Origin: Burkholderia sp. NRF60-BP8
Lineage (GTDB): Bacteria; Pseudomonadota; Gammaproteobacteria; Burkholderiales; Burkholderiaceae
Reading direction: 5' to 3'
Length of the DNA: 64,000 nt
Assembly: GCF_001522585.2 (NCBI RefSeq)
Contig: NZ_CP013372.1
Location: forward strand, 1,364,001-1,428,000
Position 1 is the first letter of the stretch; each line of letters starts with the position of its first letter. The position numbers and the translations under genes are program-made. The notes beneath the pieces are model-generated. The model did no database searches and had not been told where the DNA came from. It was given only the letters and a program-made list of their open reading frames with translations. Positions 53,877 to 62,819 of this stretch are shown piece after piece.

Positions 53877-54706
53877 GCTACAAGACCCTGCTCGTCCATC
53901 TCGACGACAGCGCGCGCTGCGCCACGCGCGTCGATCTCGCGCTCGAACTCGCGGGACGCTGGAATGCCCATCTGGTCGGACTCTACGTCGTGTGCCAGGA
54001 TCTCTTCGAGCCGCTGCGGCGGCCCGACGAACCGCTGAAGCTGGCCGTCTACGAACGTCTGTGCGACCAGCGCCGCAAGGAAGCCGAAGAGCGATTCCTG
54101 ACGGCTGCGGAACGTGCCGGCCGCAGCGTCGAATGGCAAGCGCCGGCCGGCAATGCGACCGAGGCCGCGATCCTGCATGCGCGCCACGCCGACCTGCTGA
54201 TACTCGGCCAGGAAGATCCCGACGACCGCACGACCTACGTGGCGCGCCATTTCGTCGAGGACGTCGTGATGGGCGGCGGACGCCCGGCGATCGTCGTGCC
54301 TTACGCGGGTGACGTGCGAACGATCGGCGAGAACGTGCTGATCGGCTGGGACGGCGGACGGGAGGCCGCGCGCGCGATGGCCGATGCGCTGCCGTTGCTC
54401 GCCCGCGCGCGCTTCGTCAACGTCGAGACGGTCTCGCGCGGGCATCCCGATCCGGACAAGACGCCACCGGGCGTCGATGTCGCCGCCTATCTCGAACGGC
54501 ACGGCATTCGCGCGTCGTTCTCGACCACGCCGCGCACGCGGTCGGTCGGCGTGGGGGCGACGCTGCTGAACCGCGTGACCGACCTGCACGCGGATCTACT
54601 GGTGATGGGCCTGTACAGTCATGTCCGCATGCACGAACGCGTGCTCGGCGGCGCGACCCGCGCGATCCTCGAGACGATGACGGTGCCGGTGCTGCTGTCT
54701 CACTGA
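53873..54706 (+). CDS. Tandem universal stress protein
   Basis: 277 residues from ATG 53873, coupled to the previous Usp gene. Repeats: MSYKTLLVHLDDSARCATRVDLALELA (about 1-140) and IGENVLIGWDGGREAARAMADALP (about 150-277), ending GLYSHVRMHERVLGGATRAIL. The final motif has GGATR where classical ATP-binding Usp has GSVxx, as in the paralogue at 52097. Cytoplasmic stress protein, probably low-oxygen-induced. Confidence 0.94.
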   Translation: MSYKTLLVHLDDSARCATRVDLALELAGRWNAHLVGLYVVCQDLFEPLRRPDEPLKLAVYERLCDQRRKEAEERFLTAAERAGRSVEWQAPAGNATEAAILHARHADLLILGQEDPDDRTTYVARHFVEDVVMGGGRPAIVVPYAGDVRTIGENVLIGWDGGREAARAMADALPLLARARFVNVETVSRGHPDPDKTPPGVDVAAYLERHGIRASFSTTPRTRSVGVGATLLNRVTDLHADLLVMGLYSHVRMHERVLGGATRAILETMTVPVLLSH

Positions 54707-54717
54707 GCACGTAAAAA

Positions 54718-54744
54718 CGGGCAGCCGCGTGCGGGCTGCCCGCT
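54718..54744 (-). terminator. Intrinsic terminator between Usp gene and Usp remnant
   Basis: CGGGCAGCC / GGCTGCCCG stem. On the - strand it is followed by TTTTT, serving the (now broken) Usp gene on that strand; on the + strand it lies just after the tandem Usp stop. Confidence 0.65.
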
Positions 54745-54778
54745 TCCGGCGACGACCGCCGTCATTGCAATCGCGTCG

Positions 54779-54962
54779 TCACGGCATGTCTGCGCACGCG
54801 CCCGGCCTCTTCCGTACGACCAGCGCCGGCCGCTCCGAGATGCGCGCCAGCGATTCGGCGACGCTGCGAGCAACGCACGGCGCGGGCAAGCGAAATCGCC
54901 TCGTCGAGCCCACGCCGCGCGCTGCGGTTGTCGTCGAATGCAGCAAAGATGCTTCGGTACAT
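54779..54962 (-). pseudogene. Universal stress gene remnant (internal deletion)
   Basis: Starts MYRSIFAAFDDNRSARRGL-DEAISLARA, a typical Usp beginning (normally I-F-V-A-x-D-G-S), then shifts frame directly into VAESLARISERPALVVRKR, the usual Usp ending. About 80 central codons, including the ATP-binding loop, are gone. A ribosome-binding region and terminator remain. Inactive. Confidence 0.8.
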
Positions 54963-55197
54963 GGCACGTGCGCCATGTCGTCCCGGTTCGAACCACTCTG
55001 ATCCTGCCGCCCGCCTTTCCGTTGACGCGGGCCAAGCACGCGCGGCGCCGCCCATACGCATCGGTTCCGATTGGCGAACGTCGGTAAAACGCGCACAATT
55101 CACGGCGATATCGCAATTCCCGCCTGCCCCGCCGCTTTTCGTGCCCCGCGTCCGGCCCGCCGCCCGCCGTCGACGAAATCCGTCAGGATGAACGGCC

Positions 55198-55521
55198 ATG
55201 ACAGTGAATGCGTCTCCCTTCCAGGCCAGGCCGGCTCCGCACCGGATCCGGCCGGTTGCCCGATATGCCGCGCCGGCCGCGCCGGCCGCGCTGCCGACGC
55301 TGGACGGTTATTGCATGCCGCGCATCGCGGACAACGGCCACGGCGCGCCGGAACATCCACGCGCCAGCCAGGATCGCCCGCCGTTCGGGCGGATCGGCAT
55401 TCGCGAGCGAGCGCGCATGCTCGACGGTCCGGCGACGATCGACAACCGGCCGGGAGCGCGGTTCACGTTCACCGTGGCGCTGCCGCTTCACGCCATCCAG
55501 CAAGGAGACGTGCTGTCATGA
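55198..55521 (+). pseudogene. C-terminal remnant of a sensor histidine kinase
   Basis: The last 65 codons (from about 55316) read as the end of a NarX/DegS-type HATPase domain: RIADNGHGAPEHP (G1 box), FGRIGIRERARMLDG (G2-like, where FGLIGIRER is usual) and NRPGARFTFTVALPL (where GAG is usual). Upstream of this the frame is not protein-like. The dimerisation and sensor parts are missing. Ends with ATGA overlap with the response regulator, so the original kinase-regulator coupling is still visible. Confidence 0.7.
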
Positions 55522-56165
55522 TCAGCGTACTCATCGCCGACGACCACGCGCTCGTCCGGGACGGTCTACGGCACATCCTGCAGAACGCAAGCGGTTTCGA
55601 CGTCGTCGGCGAAGCGCAGGACAGTGCGTCGACGATCGAGCTCATACGCGACACGGCCGCGAACGTGCTCGTGCTCGACCTGTCGATGCCCGGCCGCAAC
55701 GGCATCGAACTCATCAAGCAGATCAAGGACGAGAAACCGGGATTGCATATCCTCGTGCTGACGATGCACGCCGAGCAGCAATACGCGGTGCGCGCATTCC
55801 GCGCGGGCGCCTCGGGCTACATGACCAAGGAAAGCGCGAGCGCGGAACTGGTCGCCGCGCTGACCAAGATCGCGGCCGGCGGCGTCTACGTGAGCCTGAC
55901 CATGGCCGAGCAATTCGCGCAGAGCCTGAACGAACCGACCGATCTCCTGCCGCACCAGCGCCTGTCCGACCGCGAGTTCGACGTGTTCCGGCGCGTCACC
56001 ACCGGCGAATCGATTTCCGAAATCGCGCAGGCGCTGTGCGTCAGCGTCAAGACCGTCAGCACGTACAAGACGCGGATCCTCGAAAAGATGCAGATGCCGA
56101 ACGACACGGCCCTCGTGCGCTACGCGATGCGCCACAAGCTGTTCGAGGATCCCGACGAGCTCTGA
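55518..56165 (+). CDS. NarL/FixJ-family response regulator
   Basis: 215 residues from ATG 55518, with AAGGAG upstream. Receiver (about 1-120) with phospho-acceptor in VLVLDLSMPGRNG and conserved lysine in YMTKESAS. LuxR-type helix-turn-helix at about 145-205 (LSDREFDVFRRVTTGESISEIAQALCVSVKTVSTYKTRI). It regulates promoters on phosphorylation; the partner kinase next to it is truncated, so phosphorylation must come from elsewhere or from acetyl phosphate-like donors. A small inverted repeat TGTAGGA-aacc-TCCTACA follows the stop at 56204-56221. Confidence 0.95.
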   Translation: MISVLIADDHALVRDGLRHILQNASGFDVVGEAQDSASTIELIRDTAANVLVLDLSMPGRNGIELIKQIKDEKPGLHILVLTMHAEQQYAVRAFRAGASGYMTKESASAELVAALTKIAAGGVYVSLTMAEQFAQSLNEPTDLLPHQRLSDREFDVFRRVTTGESISEIAQALCVSVKTVSTYKTRILEKMQMPNDTALVRYAMRHKLFEDPDEL

Positions 56166-56484
56166 CGGCGGCATCCGAGGCTCGCGACAAGACGCCGCAC
56201 CCCTGTAGGAAACCTCCTACAAGACTTCCCTCTCTCCTACCGCAACTTCAATTGCGGCTGATTTTCCTGACGGCGCGCAACATCCATACTGGACATCAAG
56301 AAAAACAACCCTGCGTGCCAGCCGGAGCCAACGCAGCGTCGTCGTCGAGGCCGGCGTAACGGTCTCGCGGCGCGTCCGGCAGGCACTCCCGACACGAAGG
56401 CGGCGGAAACCGAGGCCGCCGGTACAACGGCCGGCGCGATCCCGCCCGACGGCGAACCGCCGCTGCCCCGAACTGGAGCCGATC
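56166..56484. other. Region between response regulator and fnr
   Basis: About 320 bp. Holds the inverted repeat TGTAGGA / TCCTACA (56204-56221), a pyrimidine-rich stretch, and CTGGAG before the fnr start. No FNR-type box was seen here, so autoregulation by FNR is not supported by sequence. Confidence 0.45.
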
Positions 56485-57258
56485 ATGCAGAGCAGTGCCG
56501 AAGTCTCGACGACCATGCCGTTACGCCCGTTCATCCCGATGCGCCCTGTCGAACCGTGGGACCAGCCCAAGCGCGCCGCGTCCCGCTGTTCGACGTGTGC
56601 GTTGCGTACCGTGTGCATGCCGCCCGATCTTTCGCCCGACGATTTCGCCCGCGTCGACGCGATGATCTGCACGACGCGCCACGTCAAGCGCGGCGAAACG
56701 CTGTTTCGTTCGGGCGATGCGTTCAACAGCATCTACGCGGTGAGAACCGGCTCGTTCAAGACGATCGTCATGCATCGCGACGGCGACGAGCAGATCACCG
56801 GCTTCCAGATCGTCGGCGAGTCGCTCGGGCTCGATGGCGTGCACGCCGGGTGCCACAACGGCGACGCGATCGCGCTCGAAGACAGCACGGTCTGCATCAT
56901 TCCGTTCGGTCAGCTCGAACAGATGTGCCGCGAAGTGCGGCCGATGCAGCATCACGTCTATCAGATGATGAGCGGCGAGATCGTGCGCGAATCCTCGCAG
57001 ATGCTGCTGCTCGGCACGATGAGCGCCGAACAGCGCGTGGCCGCGTTCCTGCTGAACCTTTCCGCCCGCTTCAAGGCGCGCGGCTACTCGGCCGCGGAAT
57101 TCGTGCTGCGGATGACGCGCGACGAGATCGGCGAATATCTCGGGATGAAGCTCGAAACGGTCAGCCGCATGCTGTCGAAGTTCCAGCACAAAGGGCTCGT
57201 CGCGGCCCAAGGCAAGCAGATCCGGATCGTCGATTCGGACGGCCTGCGGCAAATCTGA
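56485..57258 (+). CDS. fnr: FNR-type oxygen-responsive regulator (CRP/FNR family)
   Basis: 257 residues. The [4Fe-4S] ligands match E. coli FNR in spacing: Cys35-x2-Cys38-x5-Cys44 (CSTCALRTVC) and Cys123 (HAGCHNG). Cyclic-nucleotide-type barrel follows, then a helix-turn-helix whose recognition helix EYLGMKLETVSRML has the E-x-x-S-R signature for TTGAT half-sites. Active as a dimer without oxygen; several TTGAT-type boxes sit in front of stress and metabolic genes in this window. ATG 56485 has CTGGAG upstream. Confidence 0.96.
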   Translation: MQSSAEVSTTMPLRPFIPMRPVEPWDQPKRAASRCSTCALRTVCMPPDLSPDDFARVDAMICTTRHVKRGETLFRSGDAFNSIYAVRTGSFKTIVMHRDGDEQITGFQIVGESLGLDGVHAGCHNGDAIALEDSTVCIIPFGQLEQMCREVRPMQHHVYQMMSGEIVRESSQMLLLGTMSAEQRVAAFLLNLSARFKARGYSAAEFVLRMTRDEIGEYLGMKLETVSRMLSKFQHKGLVAAQGKQIRIVDSDGLRQI

Positions 57259-57283
57259 CCGCGCCGCGGCGGCGTCGAGCGGA

Positions 57284-58273
57284 TCAGTCGTGCATACCGA
57301 GCACGGCAGCGCCTGACACGCGTCCGCCGCGCAGGTCGTCGAGTGCGCGGTTCGCGTCCGTCAGCGCGTAGCGTACCGCCTCGACCCGCAGCGGTGTCGC
57401 GGCGGCGATCCGCATGAATGCGGCCGCATCCGCACGCGTCAGGTTGGCCACCGACGCGATGCGGCGCTCGCCCCATAGCCACGCGTACGGAAAGCTCGGG
57501 ATGTCGCTCATGTGAATGCCGCCGCATACGACGATCCCGCCTTTGTCGAGTGCCCGCAGCGCAGCCGGCACCAGCGCCCCCGCCGGCGCGAAAATCAGCG
57601 CGGCATCGAGCCGCTCCGGCGGCGCTTCGTCGCTGCCGCCGGCCCATGCCGCGCCCAGCGACAGCGCCAGTTGCTGCGCCACGGCGTCGCCGGGCTTCGT
57701 CAGTGCGAACACCTTGCGTCCCTCCCCCCGCGCGACCTGCACGACCAGATGCGCCGCCGCACCGAAGCCGTAGAGGCCGATCCGGCGCGCATCGCCCGCC
57801 ATGCGCAAGGTTCGGTGACCGATCAGGCCGGCGCACAGCAGCGGCGCGGCTTCCAGATCGGAATAGCGCCGCGGCAGATGCACGCAATACCGGTGGTCGG
57901 CGACCGCGCGCTCGGCATAGCCGCCGTCGATCGTATAGCCCGTGAAACCCGGGCTGTCGCACAGGTTCTCGCGGCCGGATGTGCAATACGTGCAATGCCC
58001 GCATGTCGAGCCCAGCCACGGGACGCCCACCCGGTCACCGACGGCGAAGCCCGTCACGCCTTCGCCCAGCCCGCGCACGGTGCCGACGATCTCGTGCCCC
58101 GGAATCAGCGGCAGCTTCGGGTGCGCGAGCTCGCCGTCGACCACGTGGAGATCGGTGCGGCATACGCCGCACGCGTGCACGTCGATCAGCAGCTGACCCG
58201 CCGCGGGCGACGGGTCCGGCACGTGCGTTTCGCGCAAATGCGGCGTCGTGCCGTCAAACGTCATCGCAAGCAT
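57284..58273 (-). CDS. Zinc-dependent alcohol dehydrogenase
   Basis: 329 residues from ATG 58273 (ATG 58264 is also possible), with GGAGGGGG upstream. Catalytic zinc in CGVCRTDLHV and GHEIVG; structural cysteines C-GHC-TYC-TSGRENLC; Rossmann motif IGLYGFGAAAHLVVQVA, in which GxGxxG becomes GFGAAA. Related to propanol-preferring AdhA-type enzymes. Converges with fnr, with only 25 bp between stop codons. Confidence 0.93.
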   Translation of the reverse strand: MLAMTFDGTTPHLRETHVPDPSPAAGQLLIDVHACGVCRTDLHVVDGELAHPKLPLIPGHEIVGTVRGLGEGVTGFAVGDRVGVPWLGSTCGHCTYCTSGRENLCDSPGFTGYTIDGGYAERAVADHRYCVHLPRRYSDLEAAPLLCAGLIGHRTLRMAGDARRIGLYGFGAAAHLVVQVARGEGRKVFALTKPGDAVAQQLALSLGAAWAGGSDEAPPERLDAALIFAPAGALVPAALRALDKGGIVVCGGIHMSDIPSFPYAWLWGERRIASVANLTRADAAAFMRIAAATPLRVEAVRYALTDANRALDDLRGGRVSGAAVLGMHD

Positions 58274-58363
58274 GTTCCCCCTCCCCGCGCGATCGTCTTC
58301 GCGCGCTTCGCTTTCACAGGCTAGTCGCCGCCCGTCGCGCGTGCACCGTCCGGTGACGGACGC

Positions 58364-58377
58364 TTGACGTGGGTCAA
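58364..58377 (+). promoter_or_regulatory. FNR/ANR box with -10 element upstream of nitroreductase remnant
   Basis: TTGACGTGGGTCAA. Its centre (58370.5) is 28.5 bp before CACGAT at 58399-58404. It is palindromic and also lies upstream of the alcohol dehydrogenase, but on that strand the matching -10 is poor. Confidence 0.65.
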
Positions 58378-58451
58378 CGGCCGCCGGACGGTTGCTGACA
58401 CGATGAAGTGGCGTGAGTGACGCCGCGGGCGCGGCGACCTGGAGATGATCG

Positions 58452-59171
58452 ATGATATCCGTTCCCCCGCTTGCCGCCAGCACGCGTTCCGACCGCGATC
58501 CGAGGTCGCTGGTGGGCTACGCGGTGCTGGCGCCGTCCAGCCACAATTCCCAGCCGTGGCGCTTCCTGGTCGACGGCAACACGATCTTGTTGTGCGCGGA
58601 CCGCGTGCGCGCGTTGCCCGTGGTCGATCCGTTCGACCGCGAGTTGATCATCAGTTGCGGGGCGGCGTTGCTCAATCTGCGCGTCGCGCTCGATCACGCC
58701 GGGCTCGCCCATACGATCGGCACGTTTCCGTCCGAAGTCGACCCCGATCTGCTGGCGCAGGTCCGGATCTGCGACGACGGCTATTCCGACGCCGCCCTCG
58801 GCACACTGTTCGATGCGATTCCGGCGCGCGTCAGGACACGTGCACCGTTCGAATCCGGCCCGGTTTCGGAAGCGATCCAGCACGCGTTGATCGAGGCCGG
58901 TATCGCGGAAGGCGCCGACCAAGCCGTGAGTACCCCACACGGTCGCGCGCCGCTTCGCGCAGCCGCCGGAATCGACTGTATTGCCACGCCGGCGATTGCG
59001 GTTGAGCTGTGTCAAGCGTCCGTTCGCGGTTCAGGGTCACGGCGTCCAGCCGGTATCCGTGCCGATCGGCTGGAACAGGGATTCGCGAGCCGAAAATTCC
59101 CCCCTCCGACCGGAACGAATTCTGCTCAGGGTCAGAGCGACTCCAGCGGATTCGGCCGGAAGATGGTTTGA
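58452..59171 (+). pseudogene. Acg-type nitroreductase, 3'-truncated and fused to unrelated sequence
   Basis: The first 160 residues are a good Acg-family FMN-binding nitroreductase start (VLAPSSHNSQPWRFLVDGN, then RELIISCGAALLNLRVALDHAG and RTRAPFESGPVSEAIQHALIEAGIAEGA). After about codon 158 the sequence becomes Arg/Pro/Ser-rich and unrelated, continuing to a stop at 59171; a full protein has about 320-340 residues. The FMN-site residues of the second half are missing, so activity is unlikely. It retains an FNR box and a good ribosome binding site, so a chimeric protein may be made. Confidence 0.8.
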
Positions 59172-59284
59172 CGCGTGCATCGTGGCGTTCGCCGCCATCT
59201 GCGCAGCGGTCAATTTCGTTCAAGACCGGGAGCAAAATGCGCGATAGGATCGAGCCACACCCACACCATCCACCGGAGGGCACC

Positions 59285-59731
59285 ATGGCGATTCGCGAAG
59301 TCTTTCCGTATCTGCGCGCCAAACGCGCGGAGGATGCCATCGCGTTCTATGCGAAGGCATTCGGCGCGCAGGAGAAATTCCGGCTCGTCGAGCCGTCGGG
59401 GCGCATCGGTCACGCGGAATTGCAGCTCGGGCCATGCACGCTGATGATCTCCGACGAGTTCCCGGAATACGATCTCTTCGCGCTCGACCCGGACGGCAAC
59501 GCGCCGATGGCGCTCCATCTTCATGTCGACGATGCCGATGCGACGATCGCCGCCGCCGTCGCGGCCGGCGCGCGCGTGACGCGCGCGCCCCAGGACCAGT
59601 TCTACGGCGAGCGTTCGGGCAGGATTCGCGATCCGTTCGGTTACGATTGGCTGATCGGGCATACGATCGAAGCGGTCGAACCCGACGAAATGCAGCGGCG
59701 TTACACGGCGCTGATGTCCGGCGATCAGTGA
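59285..59731 (+). CDS. VOC-superfamily (glyoxalase/PhnB-like) protein
   Basis: 148 residues from ATG 59285, with CCGGAGG upstream. PhnB/glyoxalase pattern: REVFPYLRAKRAEDAIAFYAKAFGAQE, then LELQ-like AELQLGPCTLMISDE, HLHVDDADATIAAAVAAGARV and RSGRIRDPFGYDWLIG. The metal-ligand set of glyoxalase I is not complete, so it is more likely a metal-dependent or substrate-binding VOC member of unknown substrate. It lies between the nitroreductase remnant and a hypothetical gene. Confidence 0.9.
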   Translation: MAIREVFPYLRAKRAEDAIAFYAKAFGAQEKFRLVEPSGRIGHAELQLGPCTLMISDEFPEYDLFALDPDGNAPMALHLHVDDADATIAAAVAAGARVTRAPQDQFYGERSGRIRDPFGYDWLIGHTIEAVEPDEMQRRYTALMSGDQ

Positions 59732-59774
59732 GCGATCCGGACGGCATACCCGAGCGATCACCCCGACTTCCGCG

Positions 59775-60353
59775 ATGCACTACCACCCCGACGACATCGG
59801 CCGGCTTTTCCTCGGCGTGCCGACGCTGCAGTTGAACCGGCCGGCGCCTGCCGAACGGTTTCTCGCCGCCGCCGTCGATACCGGCGTCGAACTCCGACAG
59901 GTGCTGCGCGACTACCCGCATGTCCGCTATCGGCCGCTCGACTTCCACTATCTGTGCCAGCAAAGCCTGTCCGCGCTGGACGACGCGCTGCTGGCCGACC
60001 TGACACGCGACATGCGGCATGGCTGGCGCGGCGCGCACTGGGCCGCACTGCTGATCGCGTTGTCGGGCGACGCGCGTTATCTGCCGCATCTCGACGAGGT
60101 CAGGCGCCACCGCGGCGTCGAATGGACCGCCGAGCTTGCCGAAGCGGTATCGGCCCCAAATGCGCAATCGGCGGCCTGCCGTTGCTGCCGGTCGATCGTG
60201 CAATTGCGCAATCAACTGGCCGAGTTGCCGCGCGTCGTCGTGCGGCTGAGACCCGGGATTTCACCGGAAGCGCTCGAAGCGAGGACAAACGCCGTTCGTG
60301 CTGCCTATCGAAGCGGCGGCGCCAACGCGGCGCTGCCGATCGCCCGCCGCTAG
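59775..60353 (+). CDS. Hypothetical protein, 192 residues
   Basis: A soluble helical protein with a compact N-terminal domain (MHYHPDDIGRLFLGVPTLQLNRPAP, RDYPHVRYRPLDFHYL, LTRDMRHGWRGAHWAALLIALSGDARYLPHL) and a C-rich CRCCRS segment near 135-140 followed by a short C-terminal extension. I do not recognise the family. Start 43 bp after the VOC stop, so it may be in that operon. Confidence 0.6.
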   Translation: MHYHPDDIGRLFLGVPTLQLNRPAPAERFLAAAVDTGVELRQVLRDYPHVRYRPLDFHYLCQQSLSALDDALLADLTRDMRHGWRGAHWAALLIALSGDARYLPHLDEVRRHRGVEWTAELAEAVSAPNAQSAACRCCRSIVQLRNQLAELPRVVVRLRPGISPEALEARTNAVRAAYRSGGANAALPIARR

Positions 60354-60567
60354 GCGCTCGGCACGCCGTCGCGCGATGGCGTGCCGAACCGCACGCCCCT
60401 CCACGCACGCTCCCTTCCCGACCGCTTCCCCGCAGTCGACGCATCGCGATTCCGAGCGATTCCGCAGAGGACCTTTCCTGTGCAACGCCTTAATCGGCCG
60501 CCGAAAGATCTCCAATAATGGCCGCCCGATTCAATCGGCCGCCAGGCCGGTCCAACAACAAACACCC

Positions 60568-61779
60568 ATGCATTCCTTCCACACGAACCAGCACGCCGGC
60601 GCACGCGTCGCGGGGACCGTCATCGCCGCCTGCCTGAGCGGCTTCGTGCCGGATGTCGCGCTTGCCCAGAGCAGCGTGACGCTGTACGGCCTGATCGACA
60701 CCTCGATCACGTTCTCGACCAACCAGCGCACGCGCGGTGCCGGCTCGCCCGGCAGCGACAGCGTCGCGATGACGAGCGGCGCACTGAACGCGTCGCGCTG
60801 GGGGCTGCGCGGCCGCGAGGATCTCGGCGGCGGAATGGCCGCGGTCTTCGCGCTCGAAAACGGCTTCTCGGGCACCACCGGCAAGCTGTCGCAGAAAGGC
60901 GTCGCCCTGTTCGGCCGCCAGGCGTGGATCGGGCTGAGTTCGCAGACGGCCGGCACGCTGTCGTTCGGCCGCCAGTACGACCTGATCCTCGATTTCGTGA
61001 CGCCGCTCGGTGCGTCCGGCCCCGGCTGGGGCGGCAACCTCGCGGTCCACCCGTACGACAACGACGATTCGAACCGCAACCTGCGCATCAACCACGCGGT
61101 GAAGTACACGAGCCCGACGGTTCGCGGGCTGAGGTTCGGCGCGATGGTCGGGTTCTCGAACACGGCCGGCCAGTTCTCCAACAACGCGGTGTGGAGCACG
61201 GGGGTGTCGTATGAGAACGGGCCGCTGAAGCTCGGCGCCGGCTACCTGAAGATCAGCCGGGACCGCAATGCGCCGAACCCGGACGGCGCGCTCAGCACGG
61301 TCGACGGCTCGGCGACGATCACGGGCGGCAACCAGCAGATCTGGGCGATGGCCGGGCGTTATGCGTTCGGGCCGCACTCGGTCGGCGCCGCGTGGTCGCA
61401 TTCGACCACCGACGGCGTGACGGGCGTGCTCCAGGGCGGCAACATCGTGCCGCTGAAGGGCGAATCGCTGGTGTTCGACAACGTCACGATCGACGGACGC
61501 TACTTCGTCACGCGTGCGCTGAGCGTCGCCGCCGCGTACACGTACACGATGGGCCGCTTCGACACCCGCACGGGCCAGACGCGCCCGAAATGGAACCAGG
61601 TCGTCGCGCAGGCCGACTATGCGCTGTCCAAGCGCACGGATGCGTATCTCGAAGGCACGTACCAGAGCGTGAGCGGCGGCAACGGCCATCCGGCGTTCAA
61701 CGCGACCGTCTGGACCTTGACGCCTTCCGCGAACGGCAACCAGGCCGTCGTCGCGCTGGGGCTGCGGCACAAGTTCTGA
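60568..61779 (+). CDS. Gram-negative trimeric porin (Porin_4 family)
   Basis: 403 residues from ATG 60568. Signal peptide about 1-34 (AGTVIAACLSGFVPDVALA / Q). The mature start QSSVTLYGLIDTSITFS, the loop-3 motif GLRGREDLGGGMAAVFALENGF, FGRQAWIGLSSQTAGTLSFGRQYD and the C-terminal VALGLRHKF are all diagnostic of the betaproteobacterial porin family (OpcP/Omp38-like). It forms 16-stranded general-diffusion channels. A 14-bp-stem hairpin follows at 61866. Confidence 0.95.
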   Translation: MHSFHTNQHAGARVAGTVIAACLSGFVPDVALAQSSVTLYGLIDTSITFSTNQRTRGAGSPGSDSVAMTSGALNASRWGLRGREDLGGGMAAVFALENGFSGTTGKLSQKGVALFGRQAWIGLSSQTAGTLSFGRQYDLILDFVTPLGASGPGWGGNLAVHPYDNDDSNRNLRINHAVKYTSPTVRGLRFGAMVGFSNTAGQFSNNAVWSTGVSYENGPLKLGAGYLKISRDRNAPNPDGALSTVDGSATITGGNQQIWAMAGRYAFGPHSVGAAWSHSTTDGVTGVLQGGNIVPLKGESLVFDNVTIDGRYFVTRALSVAAAYTYTMGRFDTRTGQTRPKWNQVVAQADYALSKRTDAYLEGTYQSVSGGNGHPAFNATVWTLTPSANGNQAVVALGLRHKF

Positions 61780-62194
61780 CGAGGCCGCGTGCGCTGCGGC
61801 GTCACGCGGACGACCGACGGCGTCCGGCGAGTGCTTCCCGCATCACCCGCTTCCCGTTGCCGTACCGACAAGGCCGCGCCTCGTGCGCGGCCTTGTCGCT
61901 GTGGCATGCAACGCATGCCGCACACCGTTCGCGGAAGCAAGAATGCCTCCCGACTGTCGCGTTTGCGCAAAAAATGCGAAGAAACTGGTCACGTTGTGAC
62001 ATTTTTCCTAATCTGTTTGCAGCGACGCCGCGATTCGGCGTTCCGGTCGCAACATTCTTTCATCTGGCGCACCATCGGCTTACGAGCCTGCATCACGGCA
62101 ACGGGGCCGGACCTTTCGCGCCATGGCGGCCGGACAGCTGCGTGCGAACGGCACGCGCCACGCTTTCAACGCAGTCAACCGCTGGAGACGAACG
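61780..62194. other. Region between porin and pal
   Basis: About 415 bp. It holds the hairpin at 61866-61898 and, near 61990, GTCAC-GTT-GTGAC, an inverted repeat close to AT-rich sequence that may belong to the pal promoter. No gene. Confidence 0.5.
61866..61898. terminator. Strong hairpin downstream of porin
   Basis: CGACAAGGCCGCGC / GCGCGGCCTTGTCG, a perfect 14-bp stem with a 5-nt loop, about 85 bp after the porin stop. No T-run on either strand, so classification as terminator is provisional. Confidence 0.5.
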
Positions 62195-62686
62195 ATGAGC
62201 AAAATGAACCGAATTGCGGTCCTGGCAACTTTCGTACTGCTGGCCGGTTGTCACAACGCGGCGAAAACGCCCGAGAACGCCGGCGCGGCGCCGACGCCCT
62301 CGAGCGAAGCCGTCGCGACGGTGACGGCCGACGATCTGAACAATCCGAACAGCCCACTCGCCAAGCGCAGCATCTACTTCGATTTCGACCAGTACTCGGT
62401 GAAGCCCGAATTTCAGTCGCTGCTGCAGGCGCACGCCGACTACCTGCGCAGCCACCCGGCGCGGCGCGTACTGATCCAGGGCAACACCGACGAGCGCGGC
62501 ACGTCCGAATACAACCTCGCGCTCGGCCAGCGCCGCTCGCAGGCCGTGATGAGCGCGCTCGAAACGCTCGGCGTGCCGGCCACGCAACTCGAGGCCGTCA
62601 GCCTCGGCAAGGAAAAGCCGGTCGCGCTCGGTCACGACGAGGAAGCGTGGGCGCAGAACCGCCGCGCCGATCTCGTCTATCGTTGA
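62195..62686 (+). CDS. pal: Peptidoglycan-associated lipoprotein Pal (OmpA-like)
   Basis: 163 residues from ATG 62195. Lipobox LLAGC (Cys19) ends a signal peptide; the mature domain has the OmpA-like peptidoglycan-binding motif YFDFDQYSVKPEF, NTDERGTSEYNLALGQRRSQAV and the diaminopimelate contact ENRRADL-like QNRRADLVYR. Anchored in the outer membrane; binds peptidoglycan and TolB to keep the envelope together. It is not next to the tol genes, so it is probably a Pal paralogue (the main one usually sits in tolQRAB-pal). Confidence 0.92.
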   Translation: MSKMNRIAVLATFVLLAGCHNAAKTPENAGAAPTPSSEAVATVTADDLNNPNSPLAKRSIYFDFDQYSVKPEFQSLLQAHADYLRSHPARRVLIQGNTDERGTSEYNLALGQRRSQAVMSALETLGVPATQLEAVSLGKEKPVALGHDEEAWAQNRRADLVYR

Positions 62687-62819
62687 TCCACGCGCCGCCG
62701 CCGCGGCGATACGCAAAAAGCATGGAATAACGGCTCCGCCGAAACGTCTTCTCATCGCGCAGACGCGCGGTTCACGCGAACCGCCTTTCCTGTGGCCTGC
62801 GCGCTGCAAGGAGATTGCA

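Noticed and set aside
59002..59015. Further FNR box TTGAGCTGTGTCAA inside the nitroreductase remnant
   Set aside because: The first half-site is TTGAG, no -10 at the right distance, and no nearby gene it could drive; kept only as a remark.
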